Origin: Sphingomonas sp. LR60
GTDB lineage: Bacteria; Pseudomonadota; Alphaproteobacteria; Sphingomonadales; Sphingomonadaceae
NCBI RefSeq assembly: GCF_036855935.1
Contig: NZ_JASPFK010000001.1
Coordinates: 1,461,501 to 1,525,500, forward strand
DNA length: 64,000 nt
Direction of reading: 5' to 3'
Positions 26,026 to 38,170 of the stretch are shown here, piece by piece. Position 1 is the stretch's first letter. Each line of letters starts with the position of its first letter. The translations under genes and the position numbers were made by a program. The notes under the pieces are model-generated. The model was not told where the DNA came from. It was given only the letters and a program-made list of their open reading frames with translations, and did not search any database.

Positions 26026-29000
26026 ATGACGCCGCGCGCTGTCACCCCGCTGCCGCAGTTGAAGGATGCGCAGCTGCGCGCCAGTCGGCCGGAGGCGCAT
26101 GTCTGGCTTTCCGCGTCGGCGGGCACCGGCAAGACGCAGGTGCTGGCGGCGCGCGTCTTCCGGCTGTTGCTCCGCGACGTCGAGCCCGGTGCGATCCTCT
26201 GCCTTACCTTCACCAAGGCTGGCGCGGCGGAGATGGCCGCGCGCGTCAATCGACAGCTCGCCGCCTGGGTACGGATGCCCGACACCGAACTCGGCGCCGA
26301 TCTCGCCGCGCTCGGTGAACCGCCGACACCGGAGCGTCGTGCCCGCGCGCGCACGCTCTTCGCTCGGGTCCTCGACGCGCCCGGCGGCGGGCTTCGCATC
26401 CAGACGATCCACGGTTTCTGTCAGGGCCTGCTCGCGGCCTTCCCGATCGAGGCCGGGCTGGTCCCCGGCTTTCGACCTATCGAGCCGCGCGAGGAAGCGC
26501 TGCTCCGTCGGCAGGCGCTCTCCGATCTGCTGGTGCAGGCCGAACGGGAAGGGCGCACCCGCCCGGTCGAGACGATCGGTGCGCTCAGCGTCCGGCTCGG
26601 CGAACAGGGCGCGGAGCAGTTCCTCGCCGATTGCGCGCGCGCGCATGATGCGCTGGAGGCGCTGCCCGCCGGGATCGCGCCGTTCATCCGTACGCAACTC
26701 GGCCTGCCGCTCGGTGATGTCGCCGCGCATATCCGCGATGCGTGTAGCGATGGCGCGATCGATCGGGCGACGCTCGACACGATCGCCGCGCTCAATCGTA
26801 ATTGGGGGACCAAGAGCGGGATCGACCGCGCCGAGACGATCGGGGCGTGGCTGGCGGCGAGCGTCGAGGAACGCGCCGCGACGCTCGATCGACTGCACGG
26901 TGTCTGGGCGAAGAAGGACGGCGATCCGCTGTCATTCGGCAAGGGCCGCGCGCCTGCGGACTCTGATTATGCGGAACACGCGCTGCGGATGCACGGCTGG
27001 TGCGGCGAGTTGCTGTCACTGCGCGTGCGCGCCGCCTATGCCGACCGGCTTGGCGCGACGCTGGAGGTCGGGCGCGAATATGCGCGCGGCTATGCCGCCG
27101 CCAAGCGTTACAGCGGCGCGGTCGACTTCAACGACCTGATCGACGCCGCGGTCGCGCTGCTGCGGCAGGAAGGGATCGGCGAGTGGATCCGCTACAAGCT
27201 CGATCAGATTACCGAGCACGTGCTGGTTGACGAGGCGCAGGACACCAATGTCGCGCAATGGACGATCATCCGCGCGCTGGTGGATGAATATTTCGTCGGG
27301 CGCGGCGTCTATGCGCCGTCGGTGCGGACGTTGTTCACGGTCGGCGATCTGAAGCAGGCGATCTTCGGCTTCCAGGGCACCGATCCGATCAACTTCCTCG
27401 CCGCCGAGCGCTATTTTGCCGAGCGCGCGCGCGATGTCGAGGGCGACGACCTGATGCCCGATCATGAGCGTGGGCTGCCCTTCGACCGACTTTCGCTGAC
27501 CGATTCCTTCCGGTCGACTGCACCGGTATTGGAGTTCGTCGATCAGGCGATCGCGACGGTCGGCGCGGGCGGGCTCGGGGCGGCCGAGGACATTCCGCCG
27601 CACGCCAGCCGCGTCACCGGACCGGGGGCGGTCGTGCTGTGGCCGCCGGTCGTGGCGGGAGCGACCGATGCCGAGGACGGCGGCGAGGAAGGCTGGATCG
27701 ACGATGCGGTCCGCGCCAATGCCACCCGCATCGCGCAGGCCGTGAAACGCTGGCTCGGCCCTATCGAAGACGGTGGGTTGATGCTGGAGAGCAAGGGGCG
27801 CCGCCTGCGCCCCGAGGACGTGATGATCCTCGTCAAGCGTCGTGGCGAGCTGGCGCAATTGCTGGTCGCGCGGCTCTATGCCGAGGGCGTACCCGTCGCT
27901 GGGGTCGATCGACTGCGACTGTCCGCGCCGCTCGCGGTGCAGGATCTGCTCGCCGCGGTGCGCTTCGTGCTTCAGCCCGATGACGATCTCAGCCTCGCCA
28001 GCCTGCTCGTCTCGCCGCTGATCGGCTGGACGCAGGACGAGTTGATGATGCGCGCGGTCGAGCGGCAGGGATCGCTGTGGCGACACCTGTCGCGCCATCA
28101 TGCCGCACACGTCACCGAACTGGCAGGGCTGCTCGCCAGCGCCGACTTCGACACGCCCTATCGGTTTCTGGAGATGCTGTTGTCGGGGCCGCTCGACGGA
28201 CGGCGCAAGCTGTTGGCGCGGCTCGGCGAGGAAGCGCGCGACCCGATCGAGGAACTGCTCAACGCCGCACTCGATTTCGAGACTGGCTCGACGCCGTCGT
28301 TGCAGCGTTTCCTCGATTGCTTCGAGCGCGACGATGTCGAGATCGTTCGCGACGCCGCTGCGCCGCTCGATGCGGTGCGGGTGATGACGGCGCATGGCGC
28401 GAAGGGCTTGCAGGCGCCGCTGGTGATCCTTGCCGACGCCACCGCCGACCCCGACGCGAGCCCACGATCGACATTGATGTGGACGCCCGAGGGGATGGAC
28501 AAGCCGATCCCGGTGTTCCGCCCCCGAACCGCCGAGCGCGCCGGCGCGATCGATGCGGCGATGGCGCAGGTCGAGGAGCGTGAGCGTCAGGAGCATTGGC
28601 GGCTGTTCTACGTCGCCGCGACGCGTGCCGAGGAGCGGCTGGTGATCGCTGGCTCGCTGAGCGCCAAATGGCAGGGTGTGACACCCGAAGCGAGCTGGTA
28701 CGCCGCCGCCGCGCGCACGTTCGACGCGCTTGAGGTCCCGGGTGAGGGCGAGCGGGTGTTCGCCGGGCGCAGGCCCGCAATGCCGGTCGCGGTCAAGGGC
28801 GGGGCGGGCGATGCTGACGAAGGCGCTACCCTGCTGCCTGACTGGGCACGTCGGCCCGCTCCCGAAGACGCCAAGCCGCCACGCCCGCTGACCCCGTCGT
28901 CGGTCGGCGACGACGTAGTGAGCGATGCGCCGGCGGCACCCGCCGCGCGCGACGCGGCCGAACGCGGCACGTTAATGCACGCACTCTTCGAGCGGCTTCC

Positions 29001-29475
29001 TCCGCTTGCGCCCGCCGTGCGCGAGGCGGCGGCGCTGCGCTGGCTCAGTGCGCGCGGGGTGAGCGATCCGCAAGGCGTGCTCCGCCCGGTCATGGCGGTG
29101 CTGGACGATCCCGGCTACGCCGCCTTGTTCGGCCCCGCCGCGCTCGCCGAAGCGCCGATCGCCGCGACCTTGCCGAGCGGGCGCGTGATCTCAGGGACGA
29201 TCGACCGGCTGCTGATCGGCGACGGCGTGGTGCGCGCCATCGACTTCAAGACCGGGCGCAGCGTTCCCGACAGCATCGAGGGAGTGCCGGACTATCACCG
29301 TCGCCAGATGGCTGCCTATCATGCGGCGCTGGAGGTGATCTTTCCGGGCACGCGCGTCGAGGTGGCGTTGCTCTACACCGCGGCGCCGCGGTTGATCGAA
29401 TTGCCCGCCGCGCTGCTCGACCCCGTCAAGCGCCGCTTCTCCGGCCCGGAGCAAAGCTTGGCCATCGGTGGTTGA
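26026..29475 (+). CDS. addA: Double-strand break repair helicase AddA
   Basis: A 1149-residue UvrD-like superfamily 1 helicase with a C-terminal nuclease. Walker A is [20 protein letters not shown] (about residues 28-47), motif [12 protein letters not shown], and later motifs include [14 protein letters not shown] and [15 protein letters not shown]. The nuclease domain near the C-terminus carries [20 protein letters not shown]. It is the motor and one of two nucleases of AddAB, the alphaproteobacterial RecBCD counterpart. GGAGG lies seven bases before the ATG and partly overlaps the edge of the intergenic repeat. Confidence 0.96.
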   Translation: MTPRAVTPLPQLKDAQLRASRPEAHVWLSASAGTGKTQVLAARVFRLLLRDVEPGAILCLTFTKAGAAEMAARVNRQLAAWVRMPDTELGADLAALGEPPTPERRARARTLFARVLDAPGGGLRIQTIHGFCQGLLAAFPIEAGLVPGFRPIEPREEALLRRQALSDLLVQAEREGRTRPVETIGALSVRLGEQGAEQFLADCARAHDALEALPAGIAPFIRTQLGLPLGDVAAHIRDACSDGAIDRATLDTIAALNRNWGTKSGIDRAETIGAWLAASVEERAATLDRLHGVWAKKDGDPLSFGKGRAPADSDYAEHALRMHGWCGELLSLRVRAAYADRLGATLEVGREYARGYAAAKRYSGAVDFNDLIDAAVALLRQEGIGEWIRYKLDQITEHVLVDEAQDTNVAQWTIIRALVDEYFVGRGVYAPSVRTLFTVGDLKQAIFGFQGTDPINFLAAERYFAERARDVEGDDLMPDHERGLPFDRLSLTDSFRSTAPVLEFVDQAIATVGAGGLGAAEDIPPHASRVTGPGAVVLWPPVVAGATDAEDGGEEGWIDDAVRANATRIAQAVKRWLGPIEDGGLMLESKGRRLRPEDVMILVKRRGELAQLLVARLYAEGVPVAGVDRLRLSAPLAVQDLLAAVRFVLQPDDDLSLASLLVSPLIGWTQDELMMRAVERQGSLWRHLSRHHAAHVTELAGLLASADFDTPYRFLEMLLSGPLDGRRKLLARLGEEARDPIEELLNAALDFETGSTPSLQRFLDCFERDDVEIVRDAAAPLDAVRVMTAHGAKGLQAPLVILADATADPDASPRSTLMWTPEGMDKPIPVFRPRTAERAGAIDAAMAQVEERERQEHWRLFYVAATRAEERLVIAGSLSAKWQGVTPEASWYAAAARTFDALEVPGEGERVFAGRRPAMPVAVKGGAGDADEGATLLPDWARRPAPEDAKPPRPLTPSSVGDDVVSDAPAAPAARDAAERGTLMHALFERLPPLAPAVREAAALRWLSARGVSDPQGVLRPVMAVLDDPGYAALFGPAALAEAPIAATLPSGRVISGTIDRLLIGDGVVRAIDFKTGRSVPDSIEGVPDYHRRQMAAYHAALEVIFPGTRVEVALLYTAAPRLIELPAALLDPVKRRFSGPEQSLAIGG

Positions 29476-29522
29476 GCGAGCGCATCCCGCACCCTAATTT
29501 GATGGCTTCCAAGGAGAATGAC

Positions 29523-29846
29523 ATGGCCACCAAGAAGATCACCGACGCCAGCTTCCAGACCGACGTGCTGTCCGCCGATAAGCCGGTGCTGGTCGATTTC
29601 TGGGCGGAATGGTGCGGCCCGTGCAAGATGATCGGCCCGTCGCTGGAAGAAATCAGCGAGGAACTGGGCGAGCAGGTGACGATCGCCAAGCTGAACATCG
29701 ACGAGAATCCCGACGCGCCGGGCCAGTATGGCGTGCGCGGTATTCCGACGATGATCCTCTTCAAGGGCGGCGTCCCGGCCGCTACCAAGGTCGGTGCCGA
29801 GCCGAAGGGGCGGCTGAAGGCATGGCTCGAGGGTGAACTGGGCTGA
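29523..29846 (+). CDS. trxA: Thioredoxin 1
   Basis: A 107-residue cytosolic disulfide reductase. The redox motif WCGPC (Cys31/Cys34) lies in [16 protein letters not shown], and the cis-proline loop is [19 protein letters not shown] lies nine bases before the ATG at 29523; upstream in-frame starts would add an unrelated 17-residue leader. It follows addA by 47 bases on the same strand and its stop overlaps the next start (TGATG). Confidence 0.96.
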   Translation: MATKKITDASFQTDVLSADKPVLVDFWAEWCGPCKMIGPSLEEISEELGEQVTIAKLNIDENPDAPGQYGVRGIPTMILFKGGVPAATKVGAEPKGRLKAWLEGELG

Positions 29847-30322
29847 TGTTGCTGGCGGCGCTGCTGTTGATGCAGGGCGCCGCCATGGTTCCGGTCCTGG
29901 CCGAGACGCCGCAGTGTCGGCGTGAAGAGCGGTCGGGCGGTGCGGTGGTCGTGATCCGCGGGCCGGATCGTGATTGTCGCCGGTTTCGCGCGCCGCGATC
30001 CTTCGACGGTGTGTGGATCGACGAATTCGAAGGCTCCCGTTTTATCGAGGGTGCGCGAAGCTACGACGAGGCACGACGGCGGCTGGCGTCCGATCCGAAT
30101 GTCTATTGGCTGGCGATCGACGACAAGAGCAAGATCGCGAAGGTCGTGCCTCGGCGGTATGGCACTGCTTACCGTATCCGGCTGATCGCGCGGGAGATGC
30201 TGCCCGAGGCGGGGCGATCGCGGTTCAGTCTGCCGGGCTTCGGTCACATGGGGATGTGGTACCGGAGCATATTGGTCGACGCGGTTGAGTCAGCCGAGGT
30301 GATCCGTGCCGCGCCTGAATGA
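29846..30322 (+). CDS. Small secreted protein of unknown function
   Basis: A 158-residue protein not assigned to a family. The N-terminus ([20 protein letters not shown]) is a probable signal peptide cleaved near LAETP. The mature part has two cysteines (CRREERSGGA and DRDCRRF), which could form a periplasmic disulfide, then GVWIDEFEGSRFIEG and YRIRLIAREMLP. Its ATG overlaps the trxA stop (TGATG), so it is probably co-translated with trxA. Confidence 0.75.
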   Translation: MLLAALLLMQGAAMVPVLAETPQCRREERSGGAVVVIRGPDRDCRRFRAPRSFDGVWIDEFEGSRFIEGARSYDEARRRLASDPNVYWLAIDDKSKIAKVVPRRYGTAYRIRLIAREMLPEAGRSRFSLPGFGHMGMWYRSILVDAVESAEVIRAAPE

Positions 30323-30398
30323 TGACGTCGGGGATCGAGCTTTGGTCAGGCTGACATAGGACCGATCCGACCGTGGTTCGATGTCATGCCAGCGCGCG

Positions 30399-31010
30399 CT
30401 AGCTTAGCGGGATCATCACGTTATCGGCGTAGCCCGGTCGCGTCTTGAGCCGCTCGTACCAGTCCGCGAGATGCGGCAGCGGCTCGCGGGCCAGTGCGAG
30501 CGCGAAGAACGTTTGCGCGTACACGCCCATCGGCACGTCGCCGAGGCCGAACGTCTCGCCCGACAGCCACGGCTGCGTGGCGAGCGCGGCGTCGAGGACC
30601 GTCATCATTCGGTTGCAGGCCACCGTCGCCTGCTCGATCGCATCGGCGTTGCGCTGGTCGCCTGGCTGACGGACGAGGCCGAAGAACGCCGGACGCTGCG
30701 CCTCGGCATAGCCGAACTGCCAGTCCATCCAGCGATCCGCGAGCGCGCGGCGCACCGGATCGGCGGGCCACAATGCATCGCCGCCGTGCCGCGCCGCCAG
30801 ATAGCGCAGGATCGCGTTCGACTCCCACAGCACGATGTCGGCATCGTCGATCGTCGGGATCAGCGCATTGGGGTTCTTCGCGCGATAGGCGTCGTCCATC
30901 CCGAACGCGCCGCCGACGTCGTGGCGCTCATAGGGGAGCCCCAGCTCCTCGGCGAGCCACACGACCTTCTTGACGTTGTGCGAGTTCAGCCGTCCCCAGA
31001 TCGTCAGCAT
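30399..31010 (-). CDS. Glutathione S-transferase family protein
   Basis: A 203-residue protein with a thioredoxin-like N-terminal domain (MLTIWGRLNSHNVKKVVWLA; NALIPTIDDADIVLWESNAIL with the cis-Pro and Glu-Ser glutathione contacts) and an all-helical C-terminal domain (GETFGLGDVPMGVYAQTFF). The Asn-rich active-site loop near residue 9-12 suggests a beta/theta-like class. Substrate unknown. It starts eight bases after the argJ stop, so the two are probably co-transcribed. Confidence 0.92.
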   Translation of the reverse strand: MLTIWGRLNSHNVKKVVWLAEELGLPYERHDVGGAFGMDDAYRAKNPNALIPTIDDADIVLWESNAILRYLAARHGGDALWPADPVRRALADRWMDWQFGYAEAQRPAFFGLVRQPGDQRNADAIEQATVACNRMMTVLDAALATQPWLSGETFGLGDVPMGVYAQTFFALALAREPLPHLADWYERLKTRPGYADNVMIPLS

Positions 31011-31018
31011 AGCCCGGC

Positions 31019-32245
31019 TCAGCTACGATAGTCGGCGTTGATCGAAATGTAGCCGTGCGTCAGGTCGCAGGTCCATACCGTCGCGCGGCCTTCACCCAGC
31101 CCGAGGTCGACCCCGATCTCGATCTCGGCGCCCTTCAGATGCGCCGCGACCGGGGCTTCGTCATAGCCGATCACCGCCAGCCCGCCCTCGGCGACCTGCG
31201 TGGCGCCGAAGCGGATCGCTAGCCGGTCGCGTTCGGCGGGCTCGCCGGCCTTGCCGACCGCCATCACCACGCGGCCCCAATTGGCGTCCTCGCCCGCGAT
31301 CGCGGTCTTCACCAGCGGTGAATTGGCGATCGACATCGCGATGCGATGCGCGGAGCGGTCGCTCTCCGCGCCCTCGACCGTCACCTCGATCAACTTTGTC
31401 GCGCCTTCGCCGTCGCGCACCACCAGCAGCGCGAGTTGACGGCAGACGTCCGCGAGCGCGGCGCGGAAGGCATCGGCGCCGTCGCTGTCGTCGTCGGCCA
31501 GCGGGGTGTTGCCCGCTGCGCCGGTCGCGAACGCCAGGACGGTGTCGCTGGTCGAGGTGTCGCCGTCGACCGTGATGCACGAGAAGGTGCGCGTGTTCGC
31601 CGCCGCAAGCGCCGCCTGCAGGAACGGTGCCTCGACCGCGGCGTCGGTGAAGATGAAGCCGAGCATCGTCGCCATGTCGGGCGCGATCATTCCCGAGCCC
31701 TTGATGATCGCGGCGATCGTGATCGTGCGGCCATCCACCACCGCCGTCGCGGTCGCGCCCTTGGGATAGGTGTCGGTGGTGCCGATCGTCTCCGCCGCCG
31801 CGTGCCAGTTCGCTTCCGGCGCGACGAAGGCGGTGGCCAAGCCGGCCTGCGCCTTGTCGATCGGCAGCGGCACGCCGATCACCCCGGTCGAGGCGACGAA
31901 CACGTCGGACGGGCGGCAACCGATCGTCTGCGCGGTCTGCGCCGCGATCGCTTCGACCGCCTCCCGCCCGCGATTGCCGGTGAAGGCGTTGGAGTTGCCG
32001 GCGTTGACGACCAGCGCGCGGGCCTCGCCGAGCACCAGCGCCTTGCGGCACCATTCGACCTCGGGCGAGGGGCATTTCGATTGCGTGAGCACGCCGGCCA
32101 CGGTGGTCCCCGGGGTGAACTCGGCGAGGGTGAGGTCGGTGCGATCCCATTCCTTGTAGCGTGCCTTGGCGACGCGCAGGCGGACGCCGGCGATCGCCGC
32201 CATTTCGGGGAAGGGCGTGGCGAGCGGGGAGATGGACGTCGACAT
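31019..32245 (-). CDS. argJ: Bifunctional glutamate N-acetyltransferase/amino-acid acetyltransferase ArgJ
   Basis: A 408-residue enzyme that transfers acetyl from N-acetylornithine to glutamate in the cyclic arginine pathway and may also use acetyl-CoA. The autoproteolysis site is KGSGMIAPDMATMLGF, where the Thr of ATML becomes the nucleophile of the beta chain. FSCITVDGDTSTSDTV and GEDANWGRVVMAVGK are conserved beta-chain regions. The ATG at 32245 is chosen over an upstream start at 32377, because the family begins close to SPLATPFPEM. gst follows directly. Confidence 0.96.
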   Translation of the reverse strand: MSTSISPLATPFPEMAAIAGVRLRVAKARYKEWDRTDLTLAEFTPGTTVAGVLTQSKCPSPEVEWCRKALVLGEARALVVNAGNSNAFTGNRGREAVEAIAAQTAQTIGCRPSDVFVASTGVIGVPLPIDKAQAGLATAFVAPEANWHAAAETIGTTDTYPKGATATAVVDGRTITIAAIIKGSGMIAPDMATMLGFIFTDAAVEAPFLQAALAAANTRTFSCITVDGDTSTSDTVLAFATGAAGNTPLADDDSDGADAFRAALADVCRQLALLVVRDGEGATKLIEVTVEGAESDRSAHRIAMSIANSPLVKTAIAGEDANWGRVVMAVGKAGEPAERDRLAIRFGATQVAEGGLAVIGYDEAPVAAHLKGAEIEIGVDLGLGEGRATVWTCDLTHGYISINADYRS

Positions 32246-32291
32246 GACCGCCCCATAAGCTGCGTCGCGGCACAGGCAAAGGGGCGATGCG

Positions 32292-33152
32292 ATGCAGTGG
32301 TGGTGGGCGATCGCGGCGGCGCTGGTCAGTGGAGCGGCATCGGCGCAAGGGACGCTGGAGCGCCGCGCGCAGGTCATCCATCCCGAGGAATGGCTTGGCC
32401 CCGAACATTATCCGCCGGCGGCGCTGCGGGCCGGCGAGCAGGGCCGCGTGGTCGTGGCGGTCGACGTGGATGCGGACGGCAAGCCATCGGGATGCCGGGT
32501 GAGCGAGCCGGGGAACCTGCCGATCCTGGAGAGCAGTACCTGTCAGGCGGTGATGAGCGGGGGTGAGTTCGCACCGGCACTTGATCGGCGGGGACGCCCG
32601 GTCACCAGCACGCTGATCATGCCCGTGCGCTGGGTCATCCCGGTATCGCCGGTCGCGCCGACGCAATTGCCCGTGGCGGGACCGATCGACTTCGCGTGGC
32701 GCCTGTCGTTCGCGGCCGACGACCAAGTCCTGTCGTGCGAGTCGCGCATCGACGGGCGTCCGCTGCCGATGCCGGCCAACGTCTGTGCGACGATATCGCA
32801 CTACGACCCGGCAAAGCTGCGTGCGCAGGCGAAGCTGGTCGGGCCGTTCAGCATCGCGACGACCGTCTCGACCCGCTTCGGCGACACCCCGCCGCCGCTG
32901 CCGGCGGCATCATGGCCCGGCAAGGAATTGCTCGTCGCCGAAGTGCGTCAGCACCTCGATGCGAATGGAAAGGGGAGCGGGTGCGAAGCGCATTTCACCG
33001 GGGAGCTGGCGGCGCGTGCACAAACGATCGTGCCCGCCGATCCGTGCGTCAGCGACCCGCGCCTTCGCGACGCGATCGACAAGATGGGCACGTCGCATCC
33101 ACAACACATGTTGCTCGTAACCCGCATGACGTTGCTTCCCGCCCCGAATTGA
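32292..33152 (+). CDS. Secreted TonB C-terminal-like domain protein
   Basis: A 286-residue protein with a signal peptide (WWWAIAAALVSGAASAQG). Residues 35-115 resemble a TonB C-terminal fold: YPPAALRAGEQGRVVVAVDV, DADGKPSGCRV and a C-terminal FAPALDRRGRPVTSTLIMPV. A second weaker repeat with ADDQVLSCESRI and LDANGKGSGCEA follows. There is no N-terminal membrane anchor or Pro-rich linker of true TonB, so energy transduction is unlikely; such proteins are common in sphingomonads and mostly uncharacterised. It is divergent from argJ by 46 bases. Confidence 0.78.
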   Translation: MQWWWAIAAALVSGAASAQGTLERRAQVIHPEEWLGPEHYPPAALRAGEQGRVVVAVDVDADGKPSGCRVSEPGNLPILESSTCQAVMSGGEFAPALDRRGRPVTSTLIMPVRWVIPVSPVAPTQLPVAGPIDFAWRLSFAADDQVLSCESRIDGRPLPMPANVCATISHYDPAKLRAQAKLVGPFSIATTVSTRFGDTPPPLPAASWPGKELLVAEVRQHLDANGKGSGCEAHFTGELAARAQTIVPADPCVSDPRLRDAIDKMGTSHPQHMLLVTRMTLLPAPN

Positions 33153-33198
33153 TGGTTTACGCGTGCGCGGGCGGTGGACGTGTCGCCGCCCTCATCCT

Positions 33199-33465
33199 AT
33201 GTCCGGCGTCGTGAATCTGCTGCTCATCCTTTCCGCATTGCTTTCCGCGCTGACCGGCGTCGGGGCGGCGGCGCGTCAGCCGCAGGTTGCGCAGGCGGTG
33301 GCGCAGCAGGTGAAGGCCGCCGCGATCGCCTCTGCTGCGCGACGTCTCGCCACGCGCCCGGCGCAACCGCGCGCGACGCTCGTGGCCAGCAGCACCATGC
33401 CGGTCGCGCGCACTTTTGCGATAGTCGCGATCGAGCCGATCTTCGCGAGCCGTCGGCGCGAATAG
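33199..33465 (+). CDS. Small exported or membrane ORF directly upstream of secA
   Basis: An 88-residue ORF of unknown family. Residues 1-24 (MSGVVNLLLILSALLSALTG) look like a signal sequence or membrane anchor. The rest is Ala/Arg-rich and ends TFAIVAIEPIFASRRRE. It has no strong ribosome binding site; the in-frame GTG at 33163 is an alternative start. It ends 87 bases before secA on the same strand, and a G/C-rich imperfect hairpin (about 33499-33527) lies between. The layout resembles regulatory leader peptides such as SecM, but no RAGP/RAPP-type arrest motif is visible. Confidence 0.5.
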   Translation: MSGVVNLLLILSALLSALTGVGAAARQPQVAQAVAQQVKAAAIASAARRLATRPAQPRATLVASSTMPVARTFAIVAIEPIFASRRRE

Positions 33466-33552
33466 CGCGGCGTCCGCTTCGTCACGCCACTTCTTCCCGC
33501 GCGGCCGCCCGACACCGGCCGCCGCGCCGCTTCCAGATACAGGATCACGCCC

Positions 33553-36288
<2,736 letters not shown>

Positions 36289-36362
36289 GGTAAGGAGGGC
36301 TGTTCCTTCGTTGTCCCGGTGATTGGATTAACCGCGGGGCACTTGGGTTGCCGCCCTTTCGC

Positions 36363-36439
36363 CGTCATTGCGAGCGTAGCGAAGCAGTCCAGAGCGTCGT
36401 GGTTCGGCGCGGAATTGCTTCGCCGTGCTCGCAATGACG
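36363..36439. repeat. REP-like repeat, CGTCATTGCGAGCG family, copy 2
   Basis: It begins CGTCATTGCGAGCGTAGCGA and ends GTGCTCGCAATGACG, forming a near-complete stem. It lies in the 349-base gap between secA and the sulP gene. Confidence 0.8.
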
Positions 36440-36489
36440 GACACTGACGTTCCGCGCGCCGCGTACAACCTCTTGCCCCGACCAGCCCG

Positions 36490-36575
36490 CATCGCCTAAA
36501 GGCACCGGCATCCGCATGGACCCGGTGAAAATCCGGGTGGCTATCCCGGCCGCCGACCCGCCGGGCAACCTCCAC
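36490..36575 (+). promoter_or_regulatory. Candidate structured 5' leader RNA of the SulP transporter gene
   Basis: Between the repeat and the gene lies a stretch rich in short helices: ACCCGG (36520-36525) pairs with CCGGGT (36533-36538) around TGAAAAT, CCCGG (36545-36549) pairs with CCGGG (36561-36565), and GGTGG/CCGCC can pair across them. It ends about 60 bases before the ATG. A sul1 RNA motif has been described upstream of sulfate-transporter genes in Alphaproteobacteria. The position fits, but I cannot confirm membership without a covariance search. Confidence 0.45.
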
Positions 36576-36637
36576 GTATCATCCTGAACTCAGCGTCTCA
36601 TGTAGGCGCCGATACGTGCTGTGGTTTCAACAGACTC

Positions 36638-38122
36638 ATGACCAACATCATCTCTCACTTCCGATCCGCGTGGTGCGCGGATCTTGGCGAGGCGCGCCGC
36701 GAAATCCTCGCCGGTATCGTCGTCGCGCTCGCACTGATCCCCGAGGCGATCGGCTTCTCGATCATTGCCGGAGTCGATCCGCGCGTCGGCCTTTATGCCT
36801 CGATCGCGATTGCGATCGTCATCTCGCTGCTTGGCGGACGGCCGGCGATGATCTCCGCCGCGACCGCGGCGGTCGCGGTGGTCGTCACCCCCTTGGTGCG
36901 TCGCTACGGCGTCGATTATCTGTTTGCCGCCACGATGCTGATGGCGGTGATCCAGATCGTCGCCGGGCTGTTGCGGCTCGACCTGCTGATGCAGTTCGTC
37001 TCCCGCTCGGTGATTACCGGCTTCGTCAACGCACTGGCGATCCTCATCTTCATGGCGCAGCTGCCGCAACTCACCGGCGTCACCTGGCATAGCTTTGCAC
37101 TGGTTGCCGGGGGATTGGCGATCATCTACCTGTTGCCGCGTGTGACGAAGGCGGTGCCGTCGCCGCTGGTGGCGATCGTCGTTCTGACGGTGCTGGCGAT
37201 TACGCTCGGCCTTCCGGTGCGCACCGTGGGGGACATGGGGCGGCTGCCCGAAGGGCTGCCGTCGCTGACTCTGCCGCAGGTGCCGCTGACACTCGACACG
37301 TTACGCATCATCCTGCCCTATTCGCTGACGATGGCGGCGGTCGGCCTGCTCGAGTCGATGCTGACCGCGCAGATCGTCGACGACATGACCGACACCGAAA
37401 GCGACAAGCGGCGCGAGTGTATGGGGCAGGGCGGGGCGAACTTCGCCGCCGCGCTGGTCGGCGGGATGGGCGGCTGCGCGATGATCGGGCAATCGGTCAT
37501 CAACGTCACCTCGGGCGGGCGCAAGCGGCTCTCGACCTTCATCGCCGGCGCGTTCCTGCTGTTCCTGCTCGCGGTACTCGGGCCGGTGGTCGGGCGGGTG
37601 CCGATGCCGGCGCTGGTCGCGGTGATGATCATGGTGTCGATCGGCACGTTCAGCTGGAATTCGATCCCCAACCTGCGCCGGCACCCGCCGACGTCCTCGA
37701 TCGTGATGCTCGTCATCGTCGCCGTGGTGGTCGCCACGCGTGACTTGGCGCAGGGCGTCATGGCGGGCGTGCTGCTGTCGGGGATCTTCTTCGCCGGCAA
37801 GGTGCGGCGGATGTTCGCGGTCGTGCGGGAGCCGGGTGATCCGGTTCGCTACCGCGTGCGCGGCGAGATCTTCTTCGCCTCGGTCGATCTGTTCACGCGT
37901 GCCTTTGCGGCGGAAGGCGCGGCCTCGATCATCATCGACGTGTCGGAGGCGCACTTCTGGGACATCTCGGGTGTCGGTGCGCTCGACAAGATCGTCGCGC
38001 GGTTGCGGCGCGACGGTGCGACGGTGGAGGTGGTCGGCTATAACGACGCCAGCGCGGACTTGATCGACCGTTTCGCGCTCCATGACAAGACGGGCTTCGA
38101 ACTCGGCGCCGTCCCGCATTGA
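36638..38122 (+). CDS. SulP family inorganic anion transporter with STAS domain
   Basis: A 494-residue membrane protein. The SulP signature region is [20 protein letters not shown], followed by about ten hydrophobic segments and [20 protein letters not shown]. The cytoplasmic STAS domain (about residues 390-490) contains [20 protein letters not shown]. Members carry sulfate, bicarbonate or other anions; the substrate is not fixed by sequence. The ATG at 36638 is 349 bases from secA, so it has its own promoter and possibly an RNA leader. A strong hairpin follows the stop. Confidence 0.92.
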   Translation: MTNIISHFRSAWCADLGEARREILAGIVVALALIPEAIGFSIIAGVDPRVGLYASIAIAIVISLLGGRPAMISAATAAVAVVVTPLVRRYGVDYLFAATMLMAVIQIVAGLLRLDLLMQFVSRSVITGFVNALAILIFMAQLPQLTGVTWHSFALVAGGLAIIYLLPRVTKAVPSPLVAIVVLTVLAITLGLPVRTVGDMGRLPEGLPSLTLPQVPLTLDTLRIILPYSLTMAAVGLLESMLTAQIVDDMTDTESDKRRECMGQGGANFAAALVGGMGGCAMIGQSVINVTSGGRKRLSTFIAGAFLLFLLAVLGPVVGRVPMPALVAVMIMVSIGTFSWNSIPNLRRHPPTSSIVMLVIVAVVVATRDLAQGVMAGVLLSGIFFAGKVRRMFAVVREPGDPVRYRVRGEIFFASVDLFTRAFAAEGAASIIIDVSEAHFWDISGVGALDKIVARLRRDGATVEVVGYNDASADLIDRFALHDKTGFELGAVPH

Positions 38123-38132
38123 GGTCATGAGA

Positions 38133-38163
38133 AAGGGCATCGGTCACCCGGACCGATGCCCTT
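38133..38163. terminator. Bidirectional terminator between sulP and the lipoprotein gene
   Basis: AAGGGCATCGGTC (38133-38145) and GACCGATGCCCTT (38151-38163) are perfect 13-bp arms around a five-base loop, between convergent genes. Confidence 0.8.
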
Positions 38164-38170
38164 CCGGTGC

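Noticed and set aside
24544..26898. Minus-strand open frame of 784 codons
   Set aside because: Antisense to addB/addA and crosses the intergenic repeat; not a plausible gene.
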